Notes: generated by a model from the letters alone, not told the origin. Shown: positions 51,091 to 62,300, numbered from the stretch's first letter. The stretch is 64,000 nt of DNA from Hondaea fermentalgiana (GCA_014084085.1 NPFB01000001.1:382277-446276), one strand, 5' to 3'. Program-made: numbers and translations.

Positions 51091-51364
51091 TCTTGCTTTG
51101 TGAGGCAAAAACACAAAGGTCTTAAGAGCTGGGACAACTTTCTCCCCTTCGTTGCGATTATTCCGCCAAATGAAGGAATGAAGAAGAATCGTCAAAAGCT
51201 CGGCCAACAGCAATCATTCTTGCGAAGGTCTTGCAGGTCTATGTTGTGATTGTCAACGATTGTAGCATGAGCTAGTGTTATTGACGCATCACGTCGAGCA
51301 CGTGTAAAAAAAAATGCAAGCAAGAATAGATTCGCCTTGTCAGTAGAGTTCTACAACGCGTCTG
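51091..51364. promoter_or_regulatory. Compact bidirectional promoter between fucosyltransferase-like gene and PTAR1
   Basis: Only 274 bp separate two head-to-head ATGs, so both core promoters must lie here. There is an A-run at 51306-51314. No defined motif recognised. Confidence 0.5.
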
Positions 51365-52735
51365 ATGATGGAGACCGCGGCACGCGAGCTCGCACATGTG
51401 CTGAGATCGCAGCAGACGACCCTTGACGAGTTCGGACTCGTCGCGCTGGCGGGAGAAGAAGACCTCGGCGAAGCGAAAAAGGTCTTCTTTACCGATGGAG
51501 ATGGGGGCAGCAAACTGGGCGTTGACCTTGGCAGCGGCGCCGCGCTTTACCGGGCCGCGCGCACGCTGTACGAGACGGGAAATAAGGAAGAAGAGAGCAC
51601 GCAGGATATGGCCAAGGTAGTCTTGTTGCTCAGTGCAGACTATGAAACGGTGTGGAACGTGCGCAAGATGTACCTGGGCAAACGAAATAACGTGGAAGAG
51701 CTCTTGGACGAGATCAGATTCACCGATCTCGTTTTGAGCAAGCATTACAAGAGCGCGCCAACATGGGTGCATCGCCACTGGGCTCTCCAACAGATCCTTG
51801 GCCAGCATTTGAACAAAGAGCAAGGTCATGACGAGGGAGAAGATAATATTGGTAGTAAGAGACAAAGTCTTGACGACAGAAACCGTGACGAACGAACCAA
51901 AGAGAACCGCCTCCAACGAGATACGATCCTTCAGCATGAGCTTGAAATATGCCAGCGCGTCGCAGCGTCGTACTATAGATGCTACAACGCATGGAGCTAC
52001 CGTGCAGAGATATTGGGCTATTTTGACGCTCACAACTCTATGGAAGACCGCAAGGCCCTTCATCATGAACGCCTGCGCCTTCGGTCATGGTTTGTGCGCC
52101 ATGTCTCGGATCACTCGGCCATGAACCAGATGCTCTGTGTACTTCGAGCGCTGGGCAACCCGCCAGATGCCCTCGAGGCAGAAATCACCCTTGCATCACG
52201 TCTGGCGGTGCGATATCCGGGCCATGAAGCGCTTTGGCGATACAAGCGCGGTCTGGTTTATTCTCTACTTCAGCGATGCTCTGAAGAATCAGCTCCCATC
52301 CACATTGTGGCCCATTTGTGTTCAGGACCGTTGGCATCGTTGGAGCTGGACCTAAGTCTTGTCGATTCAATGGCAGAAGCGGACTTGAACATTGAACTGA
52401 CGCAAAGCAATCACGACCCCTGGGCTGATAGCGGAGATTGCGCACGCTTTGCACAAATCCTGCAGGATGAACTGACTCTGGCTCTTGTCTGCGCCAGCGA
52501 CCATACATGCGCGCGCAGCGAAGAACAAAGGCGTTGCGCATTGGGTTACGTCATGCATGTGCTTCGATCTTCGTTTCGCGTCTCGGGTCGCGCAATTCCT
52601 TCTTATCTTGCGACATGGTTGCGACGATTACCGCACGCGCGAGCAGGCCCTTTGAATCCCGCAAATGATTCTCTTTTGGCTGCGTGGGCCGAAGCCGTCA
52701 GCGCGTCGCTTGAGCACATCGCTCAGCTCAGCTAG
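51365..52735 (+). CDS. PTAR1: PTAR1-like prenyltransferase alpha-subunit repeat protein
   Basis: Predicted 456 aa, ATG 51365 (a second in-frame ATG follows at once). PTAR1 is the alpha subunit of geranylgeranyltransferase type III, which pairs with the RabGGT beta subunit and adds a second lipid to farnesylated YKT6 and other targets. Protein prenyltransferase alpha repeats are visible by their spaced Trp motifs: DYETVWNVRK, KSAPTWVHRHWALQQIL, YNAWSYRAEIL, SDHSAMNQM, HEALWRYKRGLV. The order, and the opening VVLLLSADYETVWNVRK segment, fits PTAR1 better than FNTA or RABGGTA: length is similar to human PTAR1 (about 400 aa) and no Ig-like or leucine-rich domain is present. A charged insertion (about 155-180, EGEDNIGSKRQ...) separates two repeats. 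Shares a short divergent promoter with the fucosyltransferase-like gene. Confidence 0.8.
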   Translation: MMETAARELAHVLRSQQTTLDEFGLVALAGEEDLGEAKKVFFTDGDGGSKLGVDLGSGAALYRAARTLYETGNKEEESTQDMAKVVLLLSADYETVWNVRKMYLGKRNNVEELLDEIRFTDLVLSKHYKSAPTWVHRHWALQQILGQHLNKEQGHDEGEDNIGSKRQSLDDRNRDERTKENRLQRDTILQHELEICQRVAASYYRCYNAWSYRAEILGYFDAHNSMEDRKALHHERLRLRSWFVRHVSDHSAMNQMLCVLRALGNPPDALEAEITLASRLAVRYPGHEALWRYKRGLVYSLLQRCSEESAPIHIVAHLCSGPLASLELDLSLVDSMAEADLNIELTQSNHDPWADSGDCARFAQILQDELTLALVCASDHTCARSEEQRRCALGYVMHVLRSSFRVSGRAIPSYLATWLRRLPHARAGPLNPANDSLLAAWAEAVSASLEHIAQLS

Positions 52736-52917
52736 CGAACCCACTTCATCTTTTTGCAAAACGCGTATGCTTTCACATCTCACTTGCCGATCCGACATCG
52801 TGGCGTAAGCTTTAGAGTTGCTTGTGCTAGATCGTGGCTATGAGCCCTTTGCTTCGAATTAACGATTGCTTTGGGCCTGGAGCAAGGTAGTCACAAGGTT
52901 GACCGAATGCAATGGCA

Positions 52918-52923
52918 AATAAA
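52918..52923 (+). terminator. Candidate poly(A) signal AATAAA for PTAR1
   Basis: AATAAA about 180 bp after the PTAR1 stop, in the 290-bp spacer before the convergent APEX2-like gene. Confidence 0.4.
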
Positions 52924-53025
52924 TTTACTTGTGTGTGTCACTTGGCAAAAACAGGGTGCTGTATACTAATTATACATGTTCATTCTCAGCTGTGTCGACT
53001 TCTCTCGACTGGATGAAACCTCACA

Positions 53026-55092
53026 TCAGGAATTTTGCGATGTCGACGGCGCCAAAAAGGATTTTAGTGTGGATTGACCTTTCGTCTGAGCCGCCTTACG
53101 CTTGCGCGCTCTGCCCTGAGAATTTTCCGCTTTGGAGCTACGCAATCTCTTGTTTGTATTCTTGTTCATTTGCCCAGGTTTGCTTGGAACCCGTTCCGGA
53201 GCCGCATAAGATTTCTGAGCCTTGGTCTGAGCAGTCTCTGAAGAGGTGATGCTTTCTTTCGCATTGGATTCCGTACTGGGGCAGTCTGCGGCAAGATCGA
53301 TGACACTCACCTCTTGCGAAGCTCGGTTCGAGATGGCCTCGCTTGCATGATTTCCTTTTGCATCGCGACTGCGTAATGATCGCGAGGGCAAAGGTTGCAA
53401 GGGTTTTGAACCAGGAGTCCCAGATGCGAAAAAGGTTGTGATATGCCGCTGCTTTTTGTGGGGCTGAGCGCGACGTGTGGCCCGATCTTCGGCATTCAGA
53501 CGCACGTGTGTGGCGCGATGTGGATCTTGCATACGCAGACAGAGCGATACGGCAACGTGGTCGCTATACTTTGGAGGCGTGTAGATGATGCCATTGTGTG
53601 GTGCCCCGAATTGTGCCTGCAACGCTGCGACAGAAGCGACTTGAAGGCCGCCGCCAGAGAATGCAGCAGGTTGAAAGCGCCCAGCAGCCGTTGCAGCGCA
53701 CTTTGCCGCAGCATGACCAATGATGCCGCCAGCATGTTTGGTGGCCCCGCCGCAGCCGCAACGAAGTGTGTGCTCGCGCTGCGCAACACGTGGCAAGAGA
53801 TCGCGATCCATGACAAAATAATCGATACGAGCTCCGCAGTTTTCGTAGCGGCGATTTGTGTATTGGTCCCAACAGGTGAAGCGATTTCGCGCATGCGGGT
53901 ACAGTTCACGAAACGTGTCCAACATGTTGTCCGAGGTGCATAAATCCCCCTGGAACCACTGAATAACACTGGGGTCATTGGGGGATTGCCCGCACGCCTT
54001 GGAAAGCGCAAGAGCTTCACGCCAACCCCAGTTGATGTCGCCCACGGCTTTGAGAAGGTCGACAATATCGTTCACCGCCGGCGAGCGTTGTGAAAAGTCG
54101 TACACGTATTCAAAGAATGCTGTCGAGTCGCGCAATTTGCCTACTTTAATTTGGCGCGTCTCGCCCTTTGTGCCGTTGGCACTCGCGCCGCCAGCGACAG
54201 GAACAGAGATTGCCATGCGGAAGCGTTCCCGCGCCTCGTTTGTGACCGAACTGCGCGTCGTCTCAGAGAGATAGGTCCGCGTCTTGAGTGCCCTTAACAC
54301 TGCAGGCCACCACATTTGCAAGTCGCTCTTGATGCGGCAGCAGTCTGGATTCGAGCTGCCGCACGGACAGCTTTGCGTTCCCGAGAGTAAGCCGTCGACG
54401 TCAATGCGGCAGCTCATGTAGTGCACGTCGAGTGGACCCGCAGCGAGATTGAGATCTCCGCAAAGAATGATTGGTTTTCCTGTTTGGGCGCGCTCGCGCT
54501 GCATGGCGGCACGAAGCGCGTTGTAGAAGCGCATGCGCAGTTCGGTGCCATTGGCGCCAGCGGGAGCGTAAACATTAAAGAGTCCAAATTCATGGTGTTC
54601 TGTAAAGAGACAGCGGCCCATGGCATCGAGATCTGGGTCACGTAGCGCGTGCGTGTCGGCGCGGAGGGTGAGTCCCTCTCGTGCCCACGTTGCCACGCCC
54701 TGCATGCCTTTGCGGTTTGGGTCCTTTTCAAAGCATGGCGCCCAAAATGTATCGAAGCCATTGGTAAAGGCTCCAATTTTGCGCGATTGCGCAGTGATGG
54801 CAGAAGCCGTGATTTTAACCTCTTGCAGACAGACGATGTCGGCGGCATGTTTGTCCCAAAACGTGCGCACGTCCTTTTCGTCCTCTACAATGAGTTCGAG
54901 CGTAGTCTGCCAGGCCGCCACGTTCCAGCTCAGAAGATGCAGGAAACCGTCTCCCCCTGCAGGTCCTTTATTCTGACTCTTGGCGCTTTCGCGTGGCGAG
55001 TCTTCATCCCGAGAGTCGTTTCCTCCCTGGTTGTTGACATCGTCTCCGTCGCCGCTGCCAGAGGTCTCGGCTTGGCCGCGCCCTGGGCCCAT
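53026..55092 (-). CDS. APEX2: APEX2-like AP endonuclease/3' exonuclease with PCNA-interaction motifs
   Basis: Predicted 688 aa from ATG 55090-55092 (the open frame reaches a GTG at 55110). Exonuclease III-family nuclease that cleaves abasic sites and trims 3' ends in the nucleus. Catalytic motifs in order: LLSWNVAAW (Asn57), DIVCLQEVK (Glu91), LFNVYAPAGAN, GDLNLAAGPLDV (Asp/Asn pair), FTCWDQYTNRRYENCGARIDYF and SDHVAVSL (Asp-His). The ENCGARIDY and LDTFRELYPHARNRFTCW blocks are typical of APE2 rather than APE1. A long insertion (Cys-rich, then about 110 residues) follows GDLNLA. The basic C-terminus has QRHITTFF, a good PIP box, and QSTLKSFL near the very end, a second PIP-like motif. No zf-GRF Cys cluster, present at the end of human APE2, is visible. 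Convergent with PTAR1. Confidence 0.88.
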   Translation of the reverse strand: MGPGRGQAETSGSGDGDDVNNQGGNDSRDEDSPRESAKSQNKGPAGGDGFLHLLSWNVAAWQTTLELIVEDEKDVRTFWDKHAADIVCLQEVKITASAITAQSRKIGAFTNGFDTFWAPCFEKDPNRKGMQGVATWAREGLTLRADTHALRDPDLDAMGRCLFTEHHEFGLFNVYAPAGANGTELRMRFYNALRAAMQRERAQTGKPIILCGDLNLAAGPLDVHYMSCRIDVDGLLSGTQSCPCGSSNPDCCRIKSDLQMWWPAVLRALKTRTYLSETTRSSVTNEARERFRMAISVPVAGGASANGTKGETRQIKVGKLRDSTAFFEYVYDFSQRSPAVNDIVDLLKAVGDINWGWREALALSKACGQSPNDPSVIQWFQGDLCTSDNMLDTFRELYPHARNRFTCWDQYTNRRYENCGARIDYFVMDRDLLPRVAQREHTLRCGCGGATKHAGGIIGHAAAKCAATAAGRFQPAAFSGGGLQVASVAALQAQFGAPHNGIIYTPPKYSDHVAVSLCLRMQDPHRATHVRLNAEDRATRRAQPHKKQRHITTFFASGTPGSKPLQPLPSRSLRSRDAKGNHASEAISNRASQEVSVIDLAADCPSTESNAKESITSSETAQTKAQKSYAAPERVPSKPGQMNKNTNKRLRSSKAENSQGRARKRKAAQTKGQSTLKSFLAPSTSQNS

Positions 55093-55804
55093 TGGCCTTG
55101 GCTTCGCCACTCTCCTTATGTTTTTCCATTGTTGGTGCGAGTGTTGACGAGAGAGAGAGCGAGGGAGCAGCTAGGGTGAACAACCCATTTTGGCGCTGAC
55201 ATCATTTTGGGGATACATCTTTGATTCTTGTGGTGGTTTTGCAGTGATCTTCATCCTATGATAATTGTCTTCGCGGTAGAATTATTGCTGTGATATGCGC
55301 TGCTTGCGATTGACGAAATGCTCAAAAGAAGGTCACACACACATATGTCCCTGCGCCTATTTTTGGGATATATGTCAGGGTGAACTTGCAAATGCAGTGG
55401 GAGTTTCGAGAGAGGACTCGGAAAGAAATGATAGAGAAAATTGGACGGACATTCAAAATGATATTACGTTGTTGTGGTCATTCAGGCTTGGACAGAAAGC
55501 TTGGGCTAAAACATGCGGAGTTTGTGTTTCGTGCGCGATGTCGCGATGGGATGAACCATTGCGGTCGTCGTCTTGTAAAGCGGCGCTATGGCGGCGGCGG
55601 CCACATTGGGAGTAGTCTTGAACTGGCAAGAAAGAGCCCAAATTCTAATTGTTCTCGATCGACCCGAAGGACGGAGAAAATGCGGCTTGAGGAGCCCGCT
55701 CGGCTCCGGGAGTTACACGCGCAATGACTGCGCAAAAGTGCGCAGCGTGCAGCGCGACTGCAGGCAGGCAGGCTAGCTAGCTGCTAGCTAGGAAGGTACG
55801 ATTT
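55093..55804. other. Intergenic region between AOX and APEX2-like genes
   Basis: 712 bp on the 5' side of the APEX2-like gene and 3' side of AOX. Short frames here show no homology. A caggcaggcaggctagctagctg run occurs near 55760-55790. No RNA gene recognised. Confidence 0.55.
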
Positions 55805-56767
55805 TTAAGCGCTCGCGGTCTGCTTGGTATCGCTAGTCGCTTTGTTGGTCTTCATCTCGTTGACTTCGTCAATCATCTCGGTCGGATGATCATCGATTCC
55901 GCCGGATTGAATGAGATCAGAAAGATGGTGGTTAAAGTCGCGGTGCATGCACTCGTCAGCACGCACGTGGAGGACGACATCGCGCAGCGTCGCGTCTTCA
56001 GGGAGATGGTAGTAGTTTTTGGCAATGACAAGGGCAGGGACATTGGGGATGTCTCCCTTGTCGATGGCCTCGAGATAGTCATTGTAAGCCTTGTGTGCGG
56101 CCTCCTCGAGGTAGCCAACGGTGCGGTGCGCAGTCACGGGGGAGAGTGCGTACATGCCAGTGTAAAAGGTCACAAAGGCGGCCTGTGCGGTCATGACAAA
56201 GGCGCGCTCGATAAAGGTGGGCTTGGTGTGCTGCATCCAGATGAGGAGGTGGAGGCGCTCGTTCTCGGCCTCCTCCTGGAGCGAGGCAATCCAGCCGTGG
56301 TCGCGCTTCATGGTACGCAGCGAGCGCAGATGGCGGTGTGCCGAGGCGACAATGCCTGGGACGGCAGCGACGGTCTCGAGACAAACGGCGTGGTGGTCAT
56401 ACTTTTCTCTGAAAAAGAGAAACATAAACTTTTCGAGAACCTGCACGGTGTTGTATGCGATCTTGTCGCGCAAGTTCTTGGGTTCGTAGTGGTAGACCTT
56501 GCCGAGGGCCTCGAGATTCTCGCACGAGAGCGCGGGCGGGAAGGATTCCCCAACCTCTTGGTATCTCTTGTGGCGCTCGTACGCCTTGGCAATGAGTTCC
56601 TCTGCCTCCGGTTCGACCCAGTCATACTTGCGGCGCAGCAGATGAAATCCGCGCGCCTGCGTCGCCTTGAGCGCCACCTCGGCCAGACTGCCCTGCACGC
56701 CTGCACGCGCGGCCTGCATCTGCATACCGCGCACGAGGCTGGTTCTTCCCAGTTGGCTCGCGAGCAT
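55805..56767 (-). CDS. AOX: Mitochondrial alternative oxidase
   Basis: Predicted 320 aa, ATG 56765-56767. A di-iron ubiquinol oxidase of the mitochondrial inner membrane (matrix side) that reduces O2 without pumping protons. The N-terminal about 40 residues (few acidics, Arg at 8, 13, 21) fit a mitochondrial presequence ending before GFHLLRRKYDW. The four iron-binding helices are intact: LETVAAVPG (Glu131), ENERLHLLIWM (Glu170, His173), GYLEEAAHKAYNDYL (Glu221 region) and RADECMHRDFNHH (Glu272, His275). The plant regulatory cysteine in the N-terminal region is not evident, as in fungal and protist monomer-type enzymes. Length is standard for the family. No introns. The upstream region has ttgc repeats and a gap. 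Confidence 0.97.
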   Translation of the reverse strand: MLASQLGRTSLVRGMQMQAARAGVQGSLAEVALKATQARGFHLLRRKYDWVEPEAEELIAKAYERHKRYQEVGESFPPALSCENLEALGKVYHYEPKNLRDKIAYNTVQVLEKFMFLFFREKYDHHAVCLETVAAVPGIVASAHRHLRSLRTMKRDHGWIASLQEEAENERLHLLIWMQHTKPTFIERAFVMTAQAAFVTFYTGMYALSPVTAHRTVGYLEEAAHKAYNDYLEAIDKGDIPNVPALVIAKNYYHLPEDATLRDVVLHVRADECMHRDFNHHLSDLIQSGGIDDHPTEMIDEVNEMKTNKATSDTKQTASA

Positions 56768-56836
56768 CTTCTCTTCTCTTGCTGGCCTGCTGGCTTGCTT
56801 GTCCTTGCCGTGGCTTGCTTGCTTGCTTGCTTGCTT

Positions 56837-56936
56837 NNNNNNNNNNNNNNNNNNNNNNNNNNNNNNNNNNNNNNNNNNNNNNNNNNNNNNNNNNNNNNNN
56901 NNNNNNNNNNNNNNNNNNNNNNNNNNNNNNNNNNNN
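56837..56936. other. Assembly gap (100 N)
   Basis: Placeholder gap directly after a ttgc/cttg tetramer run upstream of AOX; the microsatellite probably broke the assembly. Confidence 0.98.
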
Positions 56937-58475
56937 TGGCTGGCAACCGACTTGAGGGCGTCCAGTTTGTGTCCCCAAAAGGTACTTGGCTGTAACTAGG
57001 AGGCCTAGTATTCGTTGTGATTGATCGAGTCAAGTCAAGTCAAGTTCGTCGCACCCGGCTTCCAGCCAGGAAACCCCCACACGCAAAGCGCCGACCAGGT
57101 CAGCCCGAGCAGCTGGCTGCAGCGTACGCAGTGCAGAGCACCAGCACCATGGCTAGCTTCTTGGAGGATGGATGGCAGCTTGAGCAGGCTAGCAATAGCA
57201 CGAGTGCGGTGGATGGACAATGCAAAGCGCCGAGCGTGGAACTCCGGGACGAATGTGAGGCGTGGATTCAGAATGCCGTCTGCACTGCACTGCTGTGCGT
57301 CTCGCCAGGCAGATGTGGCGAGGCGAGCGTCATCGACGGTGGCCCGCGAGACGAACCGAACAGGCAATGGCAGTATGGCAATGGCACCATGGCCACGAGT
57401 GGTGACAAGCTTTCCTGACCTTGACGCAGCGATGACGCCGCAAGCCAGCCAGCCAGCCAGCCACCAGCCTCGTCGTGCATCAGCCCAGCACGCACAACGA
57501 GATTCCAAAGCCACAACGCCGCGAGGTCTTTCCTATTCTCCGCGCGGGGCTTCCGGGCGCAACAACGGCTCGCTCGTGCAGGACCGGCGCCGCTGCAGCT
57601 GCACTGCGCCCTCGACAACGAAAGTCAAACGTCAGCCTCCACGTTCACCGCCCATCGCCGCGTGCAGCGCTGCACGCGGCCGGCCATGAACCCGGCATCG
57701 CCGCGACGGTCGCGACGCCTCGTTCGGGCTTATGGGAAGCGCTCTCAGTCCCGTCACATATCCTACGCTACGGAAAGAAGAGAAGAACCAAGGGAGAAGA
57801 CTTCTGCCTCGTTGCCGGAGCGGAGCCGCCGCCTTCGCCGACCTCGCGCAGAAAGCGCCGCGCCAGAGCCGAAACGAATCGAAGCGAATCGAAGCGCGGC
57901 GCCGCGCGCGTCTCCGCGCATGCGCCGGACGCGCGCGGCGCCGGAGAGAGCGACGTGCGGCCAATCAATCTCCGCGCCCAAAGCGCCGGCCAGGCAGGGC
58001 ACGCGCGGAGGCGGCGAGATGGGATGACGATGTGCGAGGAAGACTGCGACCACGACGCGCACGGCGAGGCAGGTGACGGCGCGACGGGGGAAGGCTAAAA
58101 AGAAGCGCGAAGCTAGCGGCACGAGCTGCTGCGGTTGCGTAGCTTAGGCTTGCGGTCCGCGATGAGGACGAGGGGCTTGGAGGACGCAGCAGCCAGCACA
58201 CATACTAGCAGGTCAAGCTGAAAAGGTGGAGACCATTGATGGAAGGAAGCGAGCAGCGCGAGGTTCTCTTTGGCCGACGAGATTTGACCGCTCGCTCGTC
58301 GCAACTGGCCTTGGTAACTGGAGACTTGTCACGTGGGGTGTTGTCGTCGAGGGGAGGGCGTGCTTGGTCAGGAGCTGCAGCAATTCGCCCGAGGGCTTTC
58401 GCCGCTGATGGCCGCTGTTCTGCGGTGACAGTGAGAAAGAGAGCATTGCATCGCAGGGCAGGGCAAGTGCAAGGG

Positions 58476-59170
58476 CTATCATTCAGCAGCGGCGGCCACA
58501 ACGACCTGAGCGTCGCGTCGCTGTGGACGGTAGAGGTGCTTTGGTCGACGACATTCTGCCGCTCCGATTGGCCGATAAGAGCAACCTTGGCCGTAAAGAG
58601 CAACAGGAACATGAGTGTGCGAGAGTGCGGAGTTTAGCGTTTCTTATACGGACGCTAGAACCTAATAGGCTAGTTGGGAATGACGTGGGAACGGAAGGAG
58701 GTCAGACAGCTGGAACGATGATGACGCAAAGTTGTTTCGATTTGCTGGCTCTGGTTCTTGGTGTGCTGTCGTGTTCTTCTTGGTTGGTCAATCTTTGTTC
58801 TTGCTCACTTGCCTTGTCTTGGCTTGACCATTATTCAGCACCAGCCTCTACGACGACTTGAGCATCGCGTCGCTGTGGACGGCAGAGGTGCTTTGGCCGA
58901 CGACATTCTGCCGCCCCGATTAACCGAAAAGAGCAGTAGGAACATGAGTGTGCGGAAATGTGGAGCTTAGCGTTTGTTATGCTGACGCTGGATCCTAATA
59001 GGCTAGTTGGGAATGACGTGGGAACGGAAGGAGGTCAGACAGCTGGAACGATGATGATGCAAAGTTGTTTCGATTTGCTGGCTCTGGTTCTTGGTGTGCT
59101 GTTGTCTTCTTTTTGGTTGGTCAATCTTGTTTCTAATCGCGTTGGCTTGGCTTGGCTTGGCTTGGCTTGA
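58476..59170. repeat. Tandem duplication, about 350-bp unit, two copies
   Basis: attcagca at 58481 and 58833, cgcgtcgctgtggacgg at 58514 and 58866 (offset 352), and cctaataggctagttggg at 58661 and 58994 (offset 333) show two adjacent copies, with a 19-bp difference in between (an aagagcaa... insertion in copy 1). Identity is high, including ggaacgatgatgatgcaaag. The 19-bp indel shifts the frame, so the short frames inside are not conserved as proteins. Confidence 0.85.
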
Positions 59171-59302
59171 CAAGACTTGCGTGCCTTCAAGTTGTAAGGT
59201 TATTTCACTCGGCAGCAGACAACACAAGATTAAACAATGCTCAGGCTGTTAAGAAACGCTAGGTCAGGGAAGAAAAAGAAGAAGAAACACAACAAAGAGA
59301 CC

Positions 59303-62300
59303 TTACATGGCATTCGGCAAGGCGCGCACCTCAATCTCAACGAGGAACGAACGCACGGCTTCCAAGTCGTCAGTCGCGTCCTCTCCATCGTCGGGCAAAT
59401 CCCGTTTCAAACTATTGACGACCTTGCGCTGCACATCATGAGGGCCCATTGTGAGATTGCCGAGCGCTGCCGCAGCTTCGCGGCGCGAAGTGGGGTCGCC
59501 CTCGCGCAACATCTCGATAAGAGGCTCGAGCGCCCCCGAGTGCCCAATACGGGGAAGATTCTCTGAGACCTCCGTCAAAGAACCGAGAGCACCCGCCGCG
59601 CGCGCGCGAGCCGTCTCGTTGCTGTTGCGAAGCAGACGCACAAGCCGTGGCAAGGCCTCGGAGTTTCCAATGGCCACCTTGTTGGCGTCGCTTTCGTGCG
59701 CCAGAGCCCACAAAGCCTCAGTAGAGTGAATCTGCACCAAAGCATCCCGCTCCTTGAGGGCGCGAATAAGAGCGTCGGTCGCCCCCGCCTCGATGATTTC
59801 ATCCTTGACATCTCGGTTTTGCGCCAAATTTCGCAAACAGAGCGCCACGCGCACACGGACTGCGGGGCTAAAATGCGGCTGTAAAAGTCGCACAAGCGGA
59901 GGAATGGCGCCTTCGTCTGCAATGAGTTGCTGCGTCGCTTCATCGCCGAGAGCCAAATTGTTGAGGGCTCCACAGGCGTTCTCTCGGCTAAGGATCGAAC
60001 CAAACGCCAAAAGCTGCACGAGCGCAGGTATGGCTTCTGCGCAGCTTTTGATGAGCGGACGGTACTGTGGCGCGTACGAAATATGCATCAGCGCGCCAGC
60101 GGCGTTCTCCTGCGCGACAGAGGTGCCGTGCGTGATGAGGCGCGCCATCTCAGCAACAATGACGATTCGCTTGCGGCGTTTCATAATCTCCACGACCGCC
60201 TCGGGTTCAAATGAAAGGTGCCAGATAACACCCATGAGATTTTCTTGCGTAAAGTCTGTCGCATCGCCTTCCTCGGACAGGTTGTACACAATGGGTTTGA
60301 CGCCGCGATGCAAGAGAATCTCAGCTCTACCACTGGGAAGGTCGGCCAGGGTCCAAAGGGCCCCAGCGGCCTCCTCCTTGGCCACATCCGAAGACAAGCG
60401 GTCGTCGGCCGGGTGCCGCAAAAGCCTGAGGAGATAAGGAATCGCCCCGCTCGAGACGATGGCCTCTGCGGCGTCGGGATCATCCGAAAGGTTCCACAAG
60501 ACGCCAGCCGCATTTTCTCGAATTGCGACACTTTCCTTGCTTCGCAACGAATCCACGAGGACGTCGATGATTCCATCTTGGACCAGAGTTTTGACATTTT
60601 TGCTCGAAGTAGCCATATCAAGAATAGCCTCGAGGGCATCCTCCCGGTCCTCGGCGTCGTTGCTGCGGGCTAGGTTCACAAGACGATGGAGCTTCTCCTG
60701 CGTCGGATCGAGTCGCAAGGCAAGAGCATTGCGCGCCCACAACAGATGCGAAACCGCGCGCGCATACAAGCCAAGTCCGCAAGGCTTGGGCGGCTGCTCG
60801 CCTGGTTGAGCTGCAATTGGAGCTCGTCCATAAGAGCTCTCGACCGTTTCAACCACTTCGCTGCCAAAAGTATTTGAACTAAAGTCCACACTGGCGCGAT
60901 CAGAAAACTCATTGGGGGAGAGCATCCTCTGCAGTCGCGCCACCCTATTTTCGGGATACCGCGTTGACTGTAGACGCGAGCTGACTGCGTTGTGGAGCAC
61001 TAAACTTGGGCCACGCGAGGTCTGCGTCGCTCCTTCGAGCGGCGGAACGGGGGGTGGCGTCAAGGGCGGTGGAACTGGCGGCGGCGAGGTGACTCGTCCA
61101 AGACCGCGAGCCTTGCGCGTCTTGATGGTTCCAACGCTGGCCTCGTCTGCAATGCCGGTGCAGCGCGCTTCATTTTCGGCCTCGCGAACAAGGTTCTCAA
61201 TGGCCTCATCGATGCGTTCCTCGAGCGCATACGAGGTCTGGATCGCCGAGAAGAGACGGCTCTGAAGACCCTTGAAGCGGGAGAGCTGGCGGGAAGCCGC
61301 TCTCGAGGCATTCGATTGATCCGACTCTTCGAGCGATAGCGTCGTGGGAGGAGGGGGCCGGCGGCCCTTGAGCGAGGCAAAGAGCCTCGAGGGTTTCTTG
61401 TCTACTGCAGTGCGCGGCGGCGCGAGAGGAATTTCGCGACCTGAAGGCGTGTACTTTCGCATTTGGGGGAACCCCGGCGCCCCAAGACCCGGTGGCGCGC
61501 CACCATCGAGGCCAACGTCTGCAAAGGTCCCGGATTCCAGGCTTCTCGTGTGACGAGACTGCGCCCCGGAGCCGCGCGTCACAGACTCCTCGGCATCAGT
61601 GATGCTCGTAGTGCTGCAGGATTCGTCTTGAACAGACAGCTGTGTTGCGGACGAAAGGGGCCGCACTTCGGGTGTCTTTTCATTGCTGCGGTCGTAGAGG
61701 AACGGGCCGAGCCGCCGTCGCCATGCAAGTGCCTTAAGAGTGGGTCTCGAGGGAACAGAGGACTCTGACGATTCGGACTGCTCCGAAGACGATGAAGCCA
61801 GAGACGTGGTACGTCCGCGCGCATCAGCTTCGATTTCTACCCTGGGATCATTCGGCGTTCCGGTGGTAACGCAGACGGGCCGAACCGCCTTGGCGAGGAT
61901 CCTTTTCACTTCGTCTGCGGGTTTTCCGAATACGGGAATATCGCCGATAGCCACGAGAATATCGCCCGTCGCAACGCCATTAGGGTCCGCGAGCAAGGCA
62001 GGCATGATGACCTCGCCGACCATGGCGCCATCGGCGCAGTCGACGATGGTAAATCCGGTGTCGTTGTTGTGGATGGACACAATTTTGAAGACGCGGATGC
62101 GTCTTGTTTGACTCATTTGTTTCTTGAGCCCGTCGAGGTCGTCATTGTCGATGTCGCGATCATCATCGCCGCCGCCGTTTCGAGTTTTTGAGGCAGACTT
62201 TACGGCCCCGCCAAATGCGTCCTCATGGAGGGCCGAGATGGACCATGTGAACATTTCGTGATTGATGTTGTATTGCAGACCGCGCAAGTGCGGAGATGCT

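Larger units (their letters stand above)
56768..59302. other. 2.5-kb gene-poor region with gap and a tandem duplication
   Basis: Lies between the AOX 5' end and the 3' end of the armadillo protein. Contains ttgc repeats and the gap (56837-56936), tcaag pentamers (about 57030-57045), GC-rich Arg-coding low-complexity frames (57480-58100) that I reject as genes, and a 333-352-bp tandem duplication (58476-59170) ending in ggctt pentamers (about 59144-59168). Confidence 0.55.

Noticed and set aside
57475..58098. Arg-rich 207-codon frame upstream of AOX
   Set aside because: Low-complexity, overlapped by similar frames in all phases and on the other strand; no recognisable domain.
58523..59170. 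Two short frames with a shared VGNDVGTEGGQTAGTMM peptide
   Set aside because: They come from a tandem DNA duplication; a 19-bp indel breaks the frame in copy 2, so there is no sign of protein conservation.
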